From assembly GCF_002770725.1 (NCBI RefSeq), contig NZ_NQVN01000014.1:1-64000 (forward strand): DNA of 64,000 nt, written 5' to 3'. The DNA comes from Pleomorphomonas carboxyditropha (GTDB taxonomy: Bacteria > Pseudomonadota > Alphaproteobacteria > Rhizobiales > Pleomorphomonadaceae). Each line of letters starts with the position of its first letter. The first letter of the stretch is position 1. The notes beneath the pieces were generated by a model. That model did not search any database and was not told the DNA's origin. It saw nothing but the letters and a program-made list of their open reading frames with translations. This document shows positions 53,301 to 61,200 of the stretch, piece by piece. The translations under genes were made by a program, and so were the position numbers.

Positions 53301-53851
53301 GCGTGCTGCACCGCCTCTTCGAGCTGCTGCCGGACATCGAGCCGGCGGCCCGCGCCGCCGCGACCGATAGCTATCTCGGCCGCCTGCTTGCCGGCCTGCC
53401 GGACGGCGACAGGGCGGCGCTCGCCGAGAACATCGTCGCCCTCATGGCGCGGCCGGACCTTTCGCTGCTGTTCTCCCCCGCCGCCCGGGCCGAAGCGGCG
53501 GTTTCCGGCAGCGTCGCGACGCCGGCCGGACGGACCGTCGCCGTCAGCGGCAGCGTCGACCGGCTGCTGGTCGAGCCGGAGGCGGTGACGGTCGTCGACT
53601 ACAAGACGGCGGCGCGTCCGCCGCGCTCGGTGCCGCCGAGGTATATTTTGCAACTCGCGCTCTACCGGGCGGTCCTCGGCCGCCTCTGGCCGGACCGTCC
53701 GGTGCGCGCGGCCATCCTGTGGACCGCGGCGGCGCGATTCGACGAGGTGGCGCCGGCCGATCTGGACGCGACGCTGGCCGCTTATCTCGAGGCGGTGGAC
53801 GCCGGCATCCTGACTGGCGATCACGAAAACGAAATCGACGATCCGTCCTGA
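50366..53851 (+). CDS. addA: double-strand break repair helicase AddA
   Basis: A 1161-residue UvrD-type helicase with a C-terminal nuclease domain. Motif I is SANAGSGKTWVLTRR (residues about 25–39), with motif Ia LCLTFTKAAAAEM, motif II VDEAQDTSPRQW, motif III GDEKQSIYSFQGA, motif V VMTVHGSKGLEAPIVFL and motif VI LLYVGLTRARDRLV. The nuclease active site is GSVDRLLVEPEAVTVVDYKT near the C-terminus. AddA is the 3'–5' motor of the complex. The partner addB is directly upstream; trxA follows after 190 bp. Confidence 0.95.
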   Translation: MKIPAATRQVQLLATDPGASAFVSANAGSGKTWVLTRRVIRLLLDGVDPGRILCLTFTKAAAAEMSGRIFDELGRWAGLSDDELTRVLSELEGKPVPADRLAPARRLFARAIETPGGLKIQTIHAFAEALLQRFPLEAGLDGRFRVLDDTRAADLYAEARAELLSACAAHPDSPEGQALAELVAIAGDEALDRALRAVAAARDDLAAFFGGDLSTDQALAALPQALGAPAGASRQSLLEEMATSPDFSGPFLSRLIDALDASKSKSMPALADGFRAALAASDAEARRPLWRGLFLTAKGEPRKRPFTKDVADALPEANEHFEREAQRLLDLERALSATLWGTRSAALLRLADRLIGLIEAKKARRGLLDFDDLIGRAAALLSHSDATGWVQYKLDEGLDHVLVDEAQDTSPRQWQIVEALTGEFSAGEGARSGRRRTVFAVGDEKQSIYSFQGAAPHLFGLTRQTLGRRLAEAGLPVHDLRLTLSFRSTAAVVGAVDAVFRNPGAHAGLSTDAGPTVHETVRGREPGLVELWPAVEKLPAPPPGNWEDPVDATAAASPAVRLAGRVADKVAGWLRSGARLAATGAPIRPGDVLVLVRKRGAFVEAVNRALKQRGVAVAGADRLDVVGHIVTQDLLAAARVALLPEDDLTLATVAKSPLVGLSEEALFRLAHGRPGLLWDAVRQRAAEGDADAETLRATVALWMSRADRGEPFVFLSRLVGPDGGRAAYRARFGREADEVIDELLTLALDYEGEETAGLNGFVDRLSRGGELIRRELDAERDEVRVMTVHGSKGLEAPIVFLIDPGDKPASEKNLPDVLAVSDGPNPPIIWRQGGAFRPAPVEAAAAAFIAAQEEEYRRLLYVGLTRARDRLVVAGLKGADEGADRRWHGLVEAALGIDAETVKDAAGTVVALRWHARNEDPPAPPQPARAVAGEPAPLPDWLTRKVADAVPEPASVAPSRAATGATAIPFDPAAAARGSVLHRLFELLPDIEPAARAAATDSYLGRLLAGLPDGDRAALAENIVALMARPDLSLLFSPAARAEAAVSGSVATPAGRTVAVSGSVDRLLVEPEAVTVVDYKTAARPPRSVPPRYILQLALYRAVLGRLWPDRPVRAAILWTAAARFDEVAPADLDATLAAYLEAVDAGILTGDHENEIDDPS

Positions 53852-54041
53852 AGCAAAAGTCCGTTAGGGTTTTTACTTAATCCCTTGTTTTATCGACCGC
53901 AGCTTATGGCGGAGAGCCAGCAGGGTTTGGACCCATGCTTCAGCCGCGCTTGACGCTGCCGGGTCCGCTCCTTAGCTTTCGGGCAACAGGCGCGACCCGG
54001 CCATGAGTCGGCGCCGCGTCGTCCAGCTCGCGAGGTCCGCC

Positions 54042-54362
54042 ATGTCGACCAAGAAAGTCACCGATCAGTCGTTTCCCACCGATGTGCTTGCCTCGTCGAC
54101 GCCCGTCCTCGTCGATTTCTGGGCCGAGTGGTGCGGCCCCTGCCGCATGATCGCCCCGGCGCTCGACGAAATCGCCGGCGAGCTCGACGGCAAGATCACC
54201 ATCGCCAAGCTCAACGTCGACGAAAACGGCAACACGGCGATGAAATACGGCGTCCGCTCGATCCCGACGCTGATCATCTTCAAGGATGGCGAGCCGGCCG
54301 CCATGAAGGTGGGCGCCGCTCCGAAGAGCGATCTTGCCGCCTGGATCAAGGCCGCCATCTGA
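54042..54362 (+). CDS. trxA: thioredoxin
   Basis: A 106-residue cytoplasmic disulfide reductase. [18 protein letters not shown] contains the WCGPC active site; the cis-proline follows in [15 protein letters not shown]. Length and features are those of housekeeping TrxA, the electron donor of ribonucleotide reductase and other enzymes. ATG at 54042 with GAGG 6 nt upstream gives the usual length; a 13-codon longer frame begins at 54003. A terminator is 22 bp downstream. Linkage to addAB is common in alphaproteobacteria; whether it has its own promoter in the 190-bp gap is unclear. Confidence 0.96.
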   Translation: MSTKKVTDQSFPTDVLASSTPVLVDFWAEWCGPCRMIAPALDEIAGELDGKITIAKLNVDENGNTAMKYGVRSIPTLIIFKDGEPAAMKVGAAPKSDLAAWIKAAI

Positions 54363-54383
54363 CGGTTCCGCCCTTTGGCTGAG

Positions 54384-54420
54384 AAACCCCGGTTCGCCAT
54401 GCGGAGCCGGGGTTTTTATT
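54384..54420 (+). terminator. intrinsic terminator of trxA
   Basis: AAACCCCGG (54384–54392) pairs with CCGGGGTTT (54407–54415) and runs into TTTTTATTTTT. This is a strong stem with a T-tract. Confidence 0.88.
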
Positions 54421-54481
54421 TTTCCGGGCGACGTTTCCTGCCAATTCGCGAAGATGCTGACGCATCCGCTCATTGAGGCCA

Positions 54482-54524
54482 TTGCCGATTTCTCATGTGC
54501 ATCGAGGGCATGAGAAATCGGCAA
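54482..54524. repeat. large perfect inverted repeat 1
   Basis: Arms of 16 bp (TTGCCGATTTCTCATG and its exact complement, 54482–54497 and 54509–54524) with an 11-nt loop. It is less GC-rich than the surrounding genes, lies 6 bp from a second large palindrome and is not needed for termination of trxA, which has its own terminator upstream. Confidence 0.8.
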
Positions 54525-54529
54525 GCGGA

Positions 54530-54562
54530 ATACCAAGAGGCATTTTCAATGCCTCTTGGTAT
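54530..54562. repeat. large perfect inverted repeat 2
   Basis: Arms of 15 bp (ATACCAAGAGGCATT and its exact complement) around a 3-nt loop. The last base is the stop codon edge of feoC. On the minus strand it could shape the 3' end of the feo transcript. The outer nine bases ATACCAAGA recur at 62852–62860, after nifJ. Confidence 0.8.
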
Positions 54563-54807
54563 CAGCCCGCCAATCGTCTTTCCCCGATCCACTCGAAGAT
54601 CTCTTCGGCCTTGCATGTGCAGCCGCAGGTGCCGGCCTTGGAACAGCCGGCGCCGTCCGTCAAGGCGCGCACCCTGCCCTTGGCGACCCAGAGGTCGAGG
54701 ACGGCGCGGACGGCGTCCTCGCCGGCGTCGAAGTGCAGCGCGACGTCGGAAAGGGGCGCGCTGCCCCGTTCCCTCAGATAATCGCGAACGGCGGACGGCG
54801 TCATCAT
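54562..54807 (-). CDS. feoC: FeoC-like ferrous-iron transport regulator
   Basis: An 81-residue protein with a short winged helix (MTPSAVRDYLRERGSAPLSDVALHFDAGEDAVRAVLDLWVAKGRV) and a cysteine-rich wing CSKAGTCGCTC that can bind an Fe-S cluster, as in FeoC. FeoC modulates FeoB stability or activity. ATG at 54807 (MMTPS) lies 5 bp past the feoB stop on the minus strand; the ORF extended to 54867 overlaps feoB with unrelated sequence. The stop codon sits at the edge of a large inverted repeat. Confidence 0.85.
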   Translation of the reverse strand: MMTPSAVRDYLRERGSAPLSDVALHFDAGEDAVRAVLDLWVAKGRVRALTDGAGCSKAGTCGCTCKAEEIFEWIGERRLAG

Positions 54808-54812
54808 GGCCG

Positions 54813-57158
54813 TCACTCGGCCGGCTGCGCGGCGAGCGAGCGGCCCCGCGCCCGGCCGGCCATCCACATGGCGGCGATGCCGGCGGCGAAAATGACGGCG
54901 GCCGTCATCAGCCAGCGGCTGGAGCTGGCCGGATGGTCAGCGAAAGTGGCCGCTTGATAGAACGAGACGGCGGCGAGATAGCCAACGGCCGTCGTCCATA
55001 TGGCCGCGAAGGCCGTCCATCCGCCGCCGATCTCGTGGCGCATGGCGCCGAGCGCGGCGACGCAAGGCGTGTAGAGCAGGATCAGCAGCATGTAGGCAAA
55101 GGCGGCGGAGGTGCCGCCGAAATGCGATTGCATGGCGCCGAACACCGAGCCGTCGACCTCCAGCTCCTCGGCGGCGGCGGCGCTGTCGTCGACATAGCCG
55201 ACGTTGAGTCCGAGCGGATCGGCAAGGCTGCCGCCGAGCGCCCCGAGGTTCTCGGGAATGGTGGCGAGTGCGCCGAGAAGCTTGCCGCCGAGGCCGACTT
55301 GCTCCTCGGCGGGCGCGACGGCATCGGCGGCGGGCGCCGCCGCTTCCTCGCCCACCTGCTCGTAGAGGGCGTTGAGCGTGCCGATCACCGCCTCCTTGGC
55401 GAAGATGCCGGTGAACAGGCCGACGGCGGCCGGCCAGTTGTCGCGGGTGACGCCCAGCGGCTCGAACACCGGCACCAGTTGCTGGCTCACCACCGCCAGC
55501 ACGCTGTCGCGGGTGTTGTCGCGGCCGACGCTGCCGTCGGTGCCGATCGCCGACAGGAAGGACAGCACCATGACGATCGGCACGATCACCTGGCCGGCGC
55601 GGACGATGAACTCGCGCAGGCGCTGCCAGGCCTGGACGACCACCGAGCGGACGGTCGGAATGTGGTAGGGCGGCAGCTCCATGACGAAACGGGTCGGCTC
55701 GCCGTCGAGCAGCGTCGACTTCAGGACGAGGCCGGTCAGCACGGCGAAGGCGAGGCCGACGATGTAGAGGCCGAACACGATGTTCTGGCCGCTCGCCGGG
55801 AAGAAGGCGGCCGCGAACAGCGCGAACACCGGCAGGCGGGCGCCGCAGGACATGAAGGGCGCCATCAGCGAGGTCATGATGCGGTCGCGGCGGCTTTCGA
55901 GGGTGCGCGTCGCCATGATGGCCGGCACGTTGCAGCCGAAGCCGACGATCAGCGGCACGAAGGACTTGCCCGGCAGGCCGATCGCCCGCATGGCGCGGTC
56001 CATGACGAAGGCGGCGCGGGCCATGTAGCCGGAGTCCTCCAGGAAGGACAGGAACAGGAACAGGCAGGCGATGATTGGCACGAAGGTCGACACCGTCTGG
56101 ATGCCCGAGCCGAAGCCGACCAGCGCCGCCTCGACGATCGGCGGCGTGCCGAGGGCGGAGAGCAGTTCGCCGAAGCCGTCGACGAAGATGGCGCCGAACG
56201 CCTGGTCGAAGAAATCGATGAAGGCCCCGCCCACCGAGATGGTGAACAGGAACATCAGGTACATGGCGAACAGGAAGATCGGCACGCCGAGCACGCGGTT
56301 GAGCACGACGCGGTCGATCATCTGCGACAGCGGAGCGGACAGCCGCGTGGTCCGGCGGCAGACGCCGGCCATCAGCTCGCCGACGAAGGTGTAGCGGCCG
56401 TCGGCGATGACGATGTCGGCCTCCTCGCCGGCCGCGTCCTCGATCGCCCGGCGGGCGGAAACGACGTCGGCGGTGAGCGCCGGGCCGGCGAGGCTCTCGG
56501 CCAGCGTATCGCCCTCGATCAGCTTCAGCGCCAGCCAGTCGGCATCGGCCCTGGCGGCTCGGGCGGCGTCGGTCAGGCGAGGAGCCAGCTCGGCCACGGC
56601 GGTCGCCACCGCCTCGTGCTGCGCCGGACGGGCGACCGGCGCCCGCTTCAGGGCGGCCGCCTCGAGGATCGCCGCCTTGACCGCCTCGCGGCCGGCGGCG
56701 CGGCTGGCAACCGTCGGCACCACCGGGCAGCCGAGGCGCTCGGACAGCGCCGTCACGTCGATCTCCATGCCGGCCGCCTTCGCCATGTCCATCATGTTGA
56801 GGACGATCAGCATCGGCACGCCCAGCTCGATGAGTTGGGTGGTAAGGTAGAGGTTGCGCTCGAGGTTGGAGGCGTCGACGATGTTGAGAACGAGATCGGC
56901 CTCGCCGGACAGCGTGAAGTCGCGGGCGACGCGCTCGTCCTGCGAGCCGGCGTCGGCGCTGCCGACCAGGTAGACGCCCGGCAGGTCGACCAGATCGACC
57001 GTCCGGCCGGCGTGGACGAAGCGGCCGACGCGCTTTTCGACGGTGACGCCCGGCCAGTTGCCGACCCTTTGCGTCGCGCCGGTCAATGCATTGAACAGGG
57101 TGGATTTGCCACAGTTGGGATTGCCGACGACGGCGACGACAAGAGGCTCGGCGGCCAT
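54813..57158 (-). CDS. feoB: ferrous iron transporter FeoB
   Basis: A 781-residue inner-membrane Fe2+ transporter with a cytosolic G-protein domain: G1 GNPNCGKST, G2 region NWPGVTVEKR, G3 DLPGVY and G4 NMMD, then a GDI helical domain (residues about 170–280) and two Gate regions with conserved cysteines (FVPLIVGFGCNVPAIMATRTLESRRDR; FMSCGARLPVFALFAAAFF). A hydrophilic insertion of about 90 residues (VGEEAAAPAADAVAPAEEQ...) sits before the last membrane segments. ATG at 57158 overlaps the feoA stop by 1 bp, so translation is coupled. It suits iron uptake under low oxygen, in line with the nearby PFOR. Confidence 0.95.
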   Translation of the reverse strand: MAAEPLVVAVVGNPNCGKSTLFNALTGATQRVGNWPGVTVEKRVGRFVHAGRTVDLVDLPGVYLVGSADAGSQDERVARDFTLSGEADLVLNIVDASNLERNLYLTTQLIELGVPMLIVLNMMDMAKAAGMEIDVTALSERLGCPVVPTVASRAAGREAVKAAILEAAALKRAPVARPAQHEAVATAVAELAPRLTDAARAARADADWLALKLIEGDTLAESLAGPALTADVVSARRAIEDAAGEEADIVIADGRYTFVGELMAGVCRRTTRLSAPLSQMIDRVVLNRVLGVPIFLFAMYLMFLFTISVGGAFIDFFDQAFGAIFVDGFGELLSALGTPPIVEAALVGFGSGIQTVSTFVPIIACLFLFLSFLEDSGYMARAAFVMDRAMRAIGLPGKSFVPLIVGFGCNVPAIMATRTLESRRDRIMTSLMAPFMSCGARLPVFALFAAAFFPASGQNIVFGLYIVGLAFAVLTGLVLKSTLLDGEPTRFVMELPPYHIPTVRSVVVQAWQRLREFIVRAGQVIVPIVMVLSFLSAIGTDGSVGRDNTRDSVLAVVSQQLVPVFEPLGVTRDNWPAAVGLFTGIFAKEAVIGTLNALYEQVGEEAAAPAADAVAPAEEQVGLGGKLLGALATIPENLGALGGSLADPLGLNVGYVDDSAAAAEELEVDGSVFGAMQSHFGGTSAAFAYMLLILLYTPCVAALGAMRHEIGGGWTAFAAIWTTAVGYLAAVSFYQAATFADHPASSSRWLMTAAVIFAAGIAAMWMAGRARGRSLAAQPAE

Positions 57159-57391
57159 CACACCGCCTCCAGCTCGAGAATGGCCGCTTCGGACTTGCGC
57201 AGCGTCAGCGTGAAGTTGCGAATGGAGATCTCGATCGGATCGCCGAGCGGCGCCTTGCGGCGCACTTGAAACACCGCGCCAGGGGTCAGCCCCATGGCGA
57301 GAAGGCGCTGGCGGTAGCCGCGATCGCCGGCCATCAGGCCAGTGACGCGAGCGCTGTCTCCCGGTTTCATCGCCTCGATCGAAAGACCCAT
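57158..57391 (-). CDS. feoA: FeoA, SH3-like accessory protein of FeoB
   Basis: A 77-residue cytosolic protein of the FeoA family: IEAMKPGDSARVTGLMAGDRGYRQRLLAMGLTPGAVFQVRRKAPLGDPIEISIRNFTLTLRKSEAAILEL shows the beta-barrel pattern and the RLLAMGLTPG motif. It binds and supports FeoB. ATG at 57391 is preferred as GGAG stands 9 nt upstream and the length is right for the family; an ATG at 57445 is possible. feoA-feoB-feoC overlap or nearly touch, forming one minus-strand operon. Confidence 0.9.
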   Translation of the reverse strand: MGLSIEAMKPGDSARVTGLMAGDRGYRQRLLAMGLTPGAVFQVRRKAPLGDPIEISIRNFTLTLRKSEAAILELEAV

Positions 57392-57468
57392 CCCCGCGCA
57401 CTCCGGCAAGCGATCCGGTCCGCCAGACGGTCGGGCCGGCAGCATCGACACTGCAAATCAGTCTCAAC

Positions 57469-57498
57469 TGTATATGTCCGGCCGTCGACGCCTCTCAA
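57469..57498 (-). promoter_or_regulatory. candidate feo promoter
   Basis: On the minus strand TTGAGA (57498–57493), an 18-nt spacer, then TATACA (57474–57469). The following GTTGAGACTGATTTGCAG is the likely start region and may hold a metal-regulator site, but it does not clearly match the Fur, RirA or Irr consensus sequences I know. Confidence 0.4.
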
Positions 57499-58086
57499 TT
57501 CGTATTCGACCTTAGGCTTAGCGAATGTTACGGAGATTGCCGGGCATCCGCGGTGAATTCCGCTGGTAAGCGCTTAAAAACGCAGCAGTACAAACCGCTC
57601 GCGATAAACGGCGAGACTGTCCGATATCGCTGAAGGCCGGCGGGGTAATCCCAAATCCGCACTGGAAAACGCAAACCATGCGGATTAAACTTTCATGGAA
57701 AGGTGAACTTTGAATTCCGGCGCCGCGGAACGCACGGCAGCCGGACTATACCGGATAGATAAACCGATTAATCCGTCGACGAATACTGTCCGGTTCCTGA
57801 CGGCAAAAATCGCCGGCCCGCCAGCCTCGATCGTCCGGAAGGAGTCGGCCGGACGATTGGCCTGCCCGAATTCCTACTTTAGGAGCAGCAGGTTGCTTGA
57901 AACGGCAACCGCGTGGAATGAAGGCGCTGCGAGGATGGTGCCCTGCAAAAAACGCATAGCAGTAAAACCTTCGCAGTTCCACGTAGTCCCCGGTTGAGTA
58001 CTTACGACAAACTTCTGCCGCGCTTCTATAACGGCAGAAGGGTCCATCGGTAACAACACCGAAACCCAAGTAAGTTTCGTATAGTT
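57499..58086. other. long non-coding spacer between feoA and nifJ
   Basis: About 590 bp, clearly less GC-rich than the genes beside it, with many short AT-rich runs. A TTG-initiated 95-codon frame (57710–57997) with AAGG upstream and an antisense frame (57746–58069) exist, but neither shows a known domain or the codon use of this genome. No sigma-54 -24/-12 element was found. This may be control DNA or a relic of a lost gene. Confidence 0.5.
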
Positions 58087-58100
58087 TTGACTGAAATCAA
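58087..58100 (+). promoter_or_regulatory. FNR/FixK-like box upstream of nifJ
   Basis: TTGAC-TGAA-ATCAA matches the TTGAT-N4-ATCAA consensus at 9 of 10 defined bases. It lies 114 bp before the proposed nifJ start, a suitable place for activation of an oxygen-sensitive enzyme under low oxygen. Confidence 0.55.
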
Positions 58101-58213
58101 GGTCAGAACTCCATCGGCAGCTGAACATTGGCGTATCGATGCCCGAACCTCGGCCAGTGACTGATCGGACGGGGCGGACAGGAACACCAGATGCAGCAGG
58201 ACGGATGCAGCAA

Positions 58214-61200
58214 ATGAGCGCGAAATATCCAGGTCTTCCCACGGTCATCAACGGCAACGGCGCCGTTGCCCACGTCATGGGCCAAGTATGCGGCGGTGTC
58301 ATCGGCTACCCGATCACGCCCTCGACCGAAATTTCCGAAATCTACGAGAGCTTCCGCGCCGGCGGCGGCTGCAACGTCTGGGGCCGCCACCCCTTCTTCT
58401 ACGAGCCGGAAGGCGAGCATTCGGCCCAGTCGGGCGCCCTCGGCGCCGCGCTGACCGGCGGCAAGTTCATCTCCAACGCCTCGTCGTCGCAGGGCATCCT
58501 CTACGGCCTCGAGTCGCACTACGTGACGGTCGGCAAGAAGGCCGGCGGCTTCGTGCTGCAGGTGGCCGCCCGCGTGGTGTCCAAGCACTCGCTCAACGTC
58601 ATGGCCGGCCATGACGACGTCTACTCGCTGCTGCCCACCGGCTACACCATCCTGTTCGGCGCCAACCCGCAGGAAGCGGCCGACCTCGCTGCCATCTCCT
58701 ACAAGGTGTCGGCGCTGTCGCTGGTGCCGGTCGCCAACGCCATGGACGGCTTCGCCACCTCGCACATGCTGTCGGAAGCCAAGATGCCGGAGCCGGCGCT
58801 GCTGAAGGAATTCCTCGGCGACCCCACCGGCCGCATCAAGTGCCCGACCGTCGCCCAGGAAATCCTGTTCGGCGCCAAGGGCCGCGCCTACCAGCTCCGC
58901 CAGTGGCTGGTGCGCAAGAAGGACGCCTTCACCGTCGCCAACACGGCCGCGCTCAAGGCCTACATCGACGCCAACGAGGAGGCCATCGAGGCCGACAACG
59001 AAGGCAAGCTGATCGAGGCCGTTGGCAAGTGGGTTCCGGCCGATCTCCAGGGCCAGTTCAAGCGCCAGTGGCTGAACGCCTGGGAGAAGGGCACCCGCCA
59101 GCTCGTCCCGGCGCTGGTCGACATCCACAACCCCGGCCTGACCGGCGGCGTGCAGAACCAGCCCGACTTCCAGTCCGGCGCCGCCGACCATCGCACCCAC
59201 TTCGTGGTGGACGTGCCGAAGTTCGTCAAGCAGGCCATGGACGAGTACGGCGCGCTGACCGGCCGTCAGTATTCGCCGGTCATGACCTACAAGACCGAGG
59301 ACGCCGACTACGTGATGATCGGCCTCGGCTCGGTCACCGACGACGTCGAAGCCGTCGTTGACTATCTGCGTTCGAAGGGACGCAAGGTCGGTTCGATCGC
59401 CATCAAGCTGCTGCAGCCGTTCCCGGAAGCCGAGCTGATCGCCGCCATCGCCGGCAAGAAGGCCGTCACGGTGCTCGAGCGCTCGGACGACACCGCGCTC
59501 ACCGGCTTCGTGACGCAGGCCCTGTTCAAGGCGCGCGAGAATGCCGACGGCGGCCGCCACGAGGGCATCCCGGCCATCGACAAGCTGCCCAAGGTCACCA
59601 CGGCCATCTTCGGCCTCGGCGGCCATGACCTGCAGTCGCGCCATATCGTCGCCGCCTTCGACAACATGGAAGCGGCCCGCAACAACCCGTTCGTCTACCT
59701 CGGCTCGCAGTTCTTCTCGAAGAACCCGAATGCCCGCATGAGCGAGGTTCAGGCCAAGCTCAAGGCGGCCTATCCGCAGACCGAGTTCATGGCGCTCGAG
59801 ACGGGCGAGAACCCCCGCCTTCTGCCGGAAGATGCCTTCCGCGTCCGCTTCCACTCGGTGGGCGGCTACGGCACCATCGCCACCGGCAAGCTCCTGACCG
59901 ACATCCTGGCCGGCGCCCTCGGCCTCTACTCCAAGGCCGCTCCCAAGTACGGCTCGGAAAAGTCCGGCGCTCCGACCAACTACTACATCACCCTGTCGCC
60001 GGAGCCGGTGAAGATCACCAACGCCGAGATCGAGGACGTCGAGATCGTCATCTCGCCGGACCACAAGGTCTTCGCGCACTCCAACCCGCTGCGCGGTCTC
60101 GCCAAGGGTGGCACCTTCATCCTGCAGACCTCGAAGACGCCGCTTGAGGCGTGGCTCGACATGCCGGCTTCGGCCCGCAAGGCGATCCGCGACCGCGAGA
60201 TCAAGTTCCTGGTGGTCGACGCCTTCGCCGTCGCCAGCAAGAACGCGCCGTCGCCGGAACTCGCCACCCGCATGATGGGCATCGCCTTCATCGGCGCGCT
60301 CTGCGGTCACGAGAAGCGGATCACCGCCGGTGCCGATCGCGCCGCCATCCTCGAGAAGGTGCGCCAGCAGATCTCCAAGAAGTTCGGCGCCAAGGGCGAC
60401 GCCGTCGTCGCCGGCAACATGGCGGTGATCGCCGAGGGTGCCGAAGCGACCCACGAAGTCGCCTATAACGACGAGGCCTTCAAGGCCGCCGAGGCCAACG
60501 CTCCGGTGGTCCACGCTCGCTCGGTGGCGATCTCCGCTTCGATCTGCAGCCTCGACACCAACTCGCCGGCCGGCATCTTCGACGCCGACTACTACGAGGA
60601 CATGCTGGCCGGTCCGTTCCGGGACGGCACCATCGGCGAATCGCCGGTCCTGCCGGGCACCGGCATGTTCATGCCGGCCGGTTCCGCCGCCATGAAGGAC
60701 AAGGGCCTGTTCCGCCGGCAGGTGCCGGTGTTCGACGCCGAGAAGTGCACGGCCTGCCTCGAGTGCACGCTGGTCTGCCCCGACGCCGCCATGCCGTCGA
60801 CGGTGCACGAGATCGATGACCTCGTCGCCACCGCCGCGCGCCAGATCGACGTTCCGGAAGACCGCCGCGCCGAGATCGCCGACAAGGTGCCGGCGATCGC
60901 CACCGCCATCCGCGAAGTCTACAGGGCTCAGCCGAAGGCCCGCGCCTTCCATGAGATCTTCGCCCAGGTGGCGCCGGGCGTTGCGGCCGGCGATGCGTCG
61001 CTCGCCCTCGACTTCGACAAGATGACGACGGTCCTCGCCAACTTCCCGGTGGCGCGTACCCGCCTGTTCTTCGATCAGACCGAGAAGAAGACGCCGGGCT
61101 CTGGCGCCCTCTACTCGGTCGGCCTCGACCCGTGGAAGTGCTCGGGCTGCCTCGAGTGCACCACCGTCTGCGGCTCCGACGCCCTGATCCAGACCGAGCA

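Noticed and set aside
57710-57997. Possible 95-residue gene in the feoA–nifJ spacer
   Set aside because: It starts with TTG, has no recognisable domain and uses codons atypical for the window; an antisense frame overlaps it. Kept only as part of the spacer description.
57640-58213. Sigma-54 (NifA-type) promoter for nifJ
   Set aside because: No TGGCAC-N5-TTGC element and no TGT-N10-ACA activator site was found, so nif-type control is not supported.
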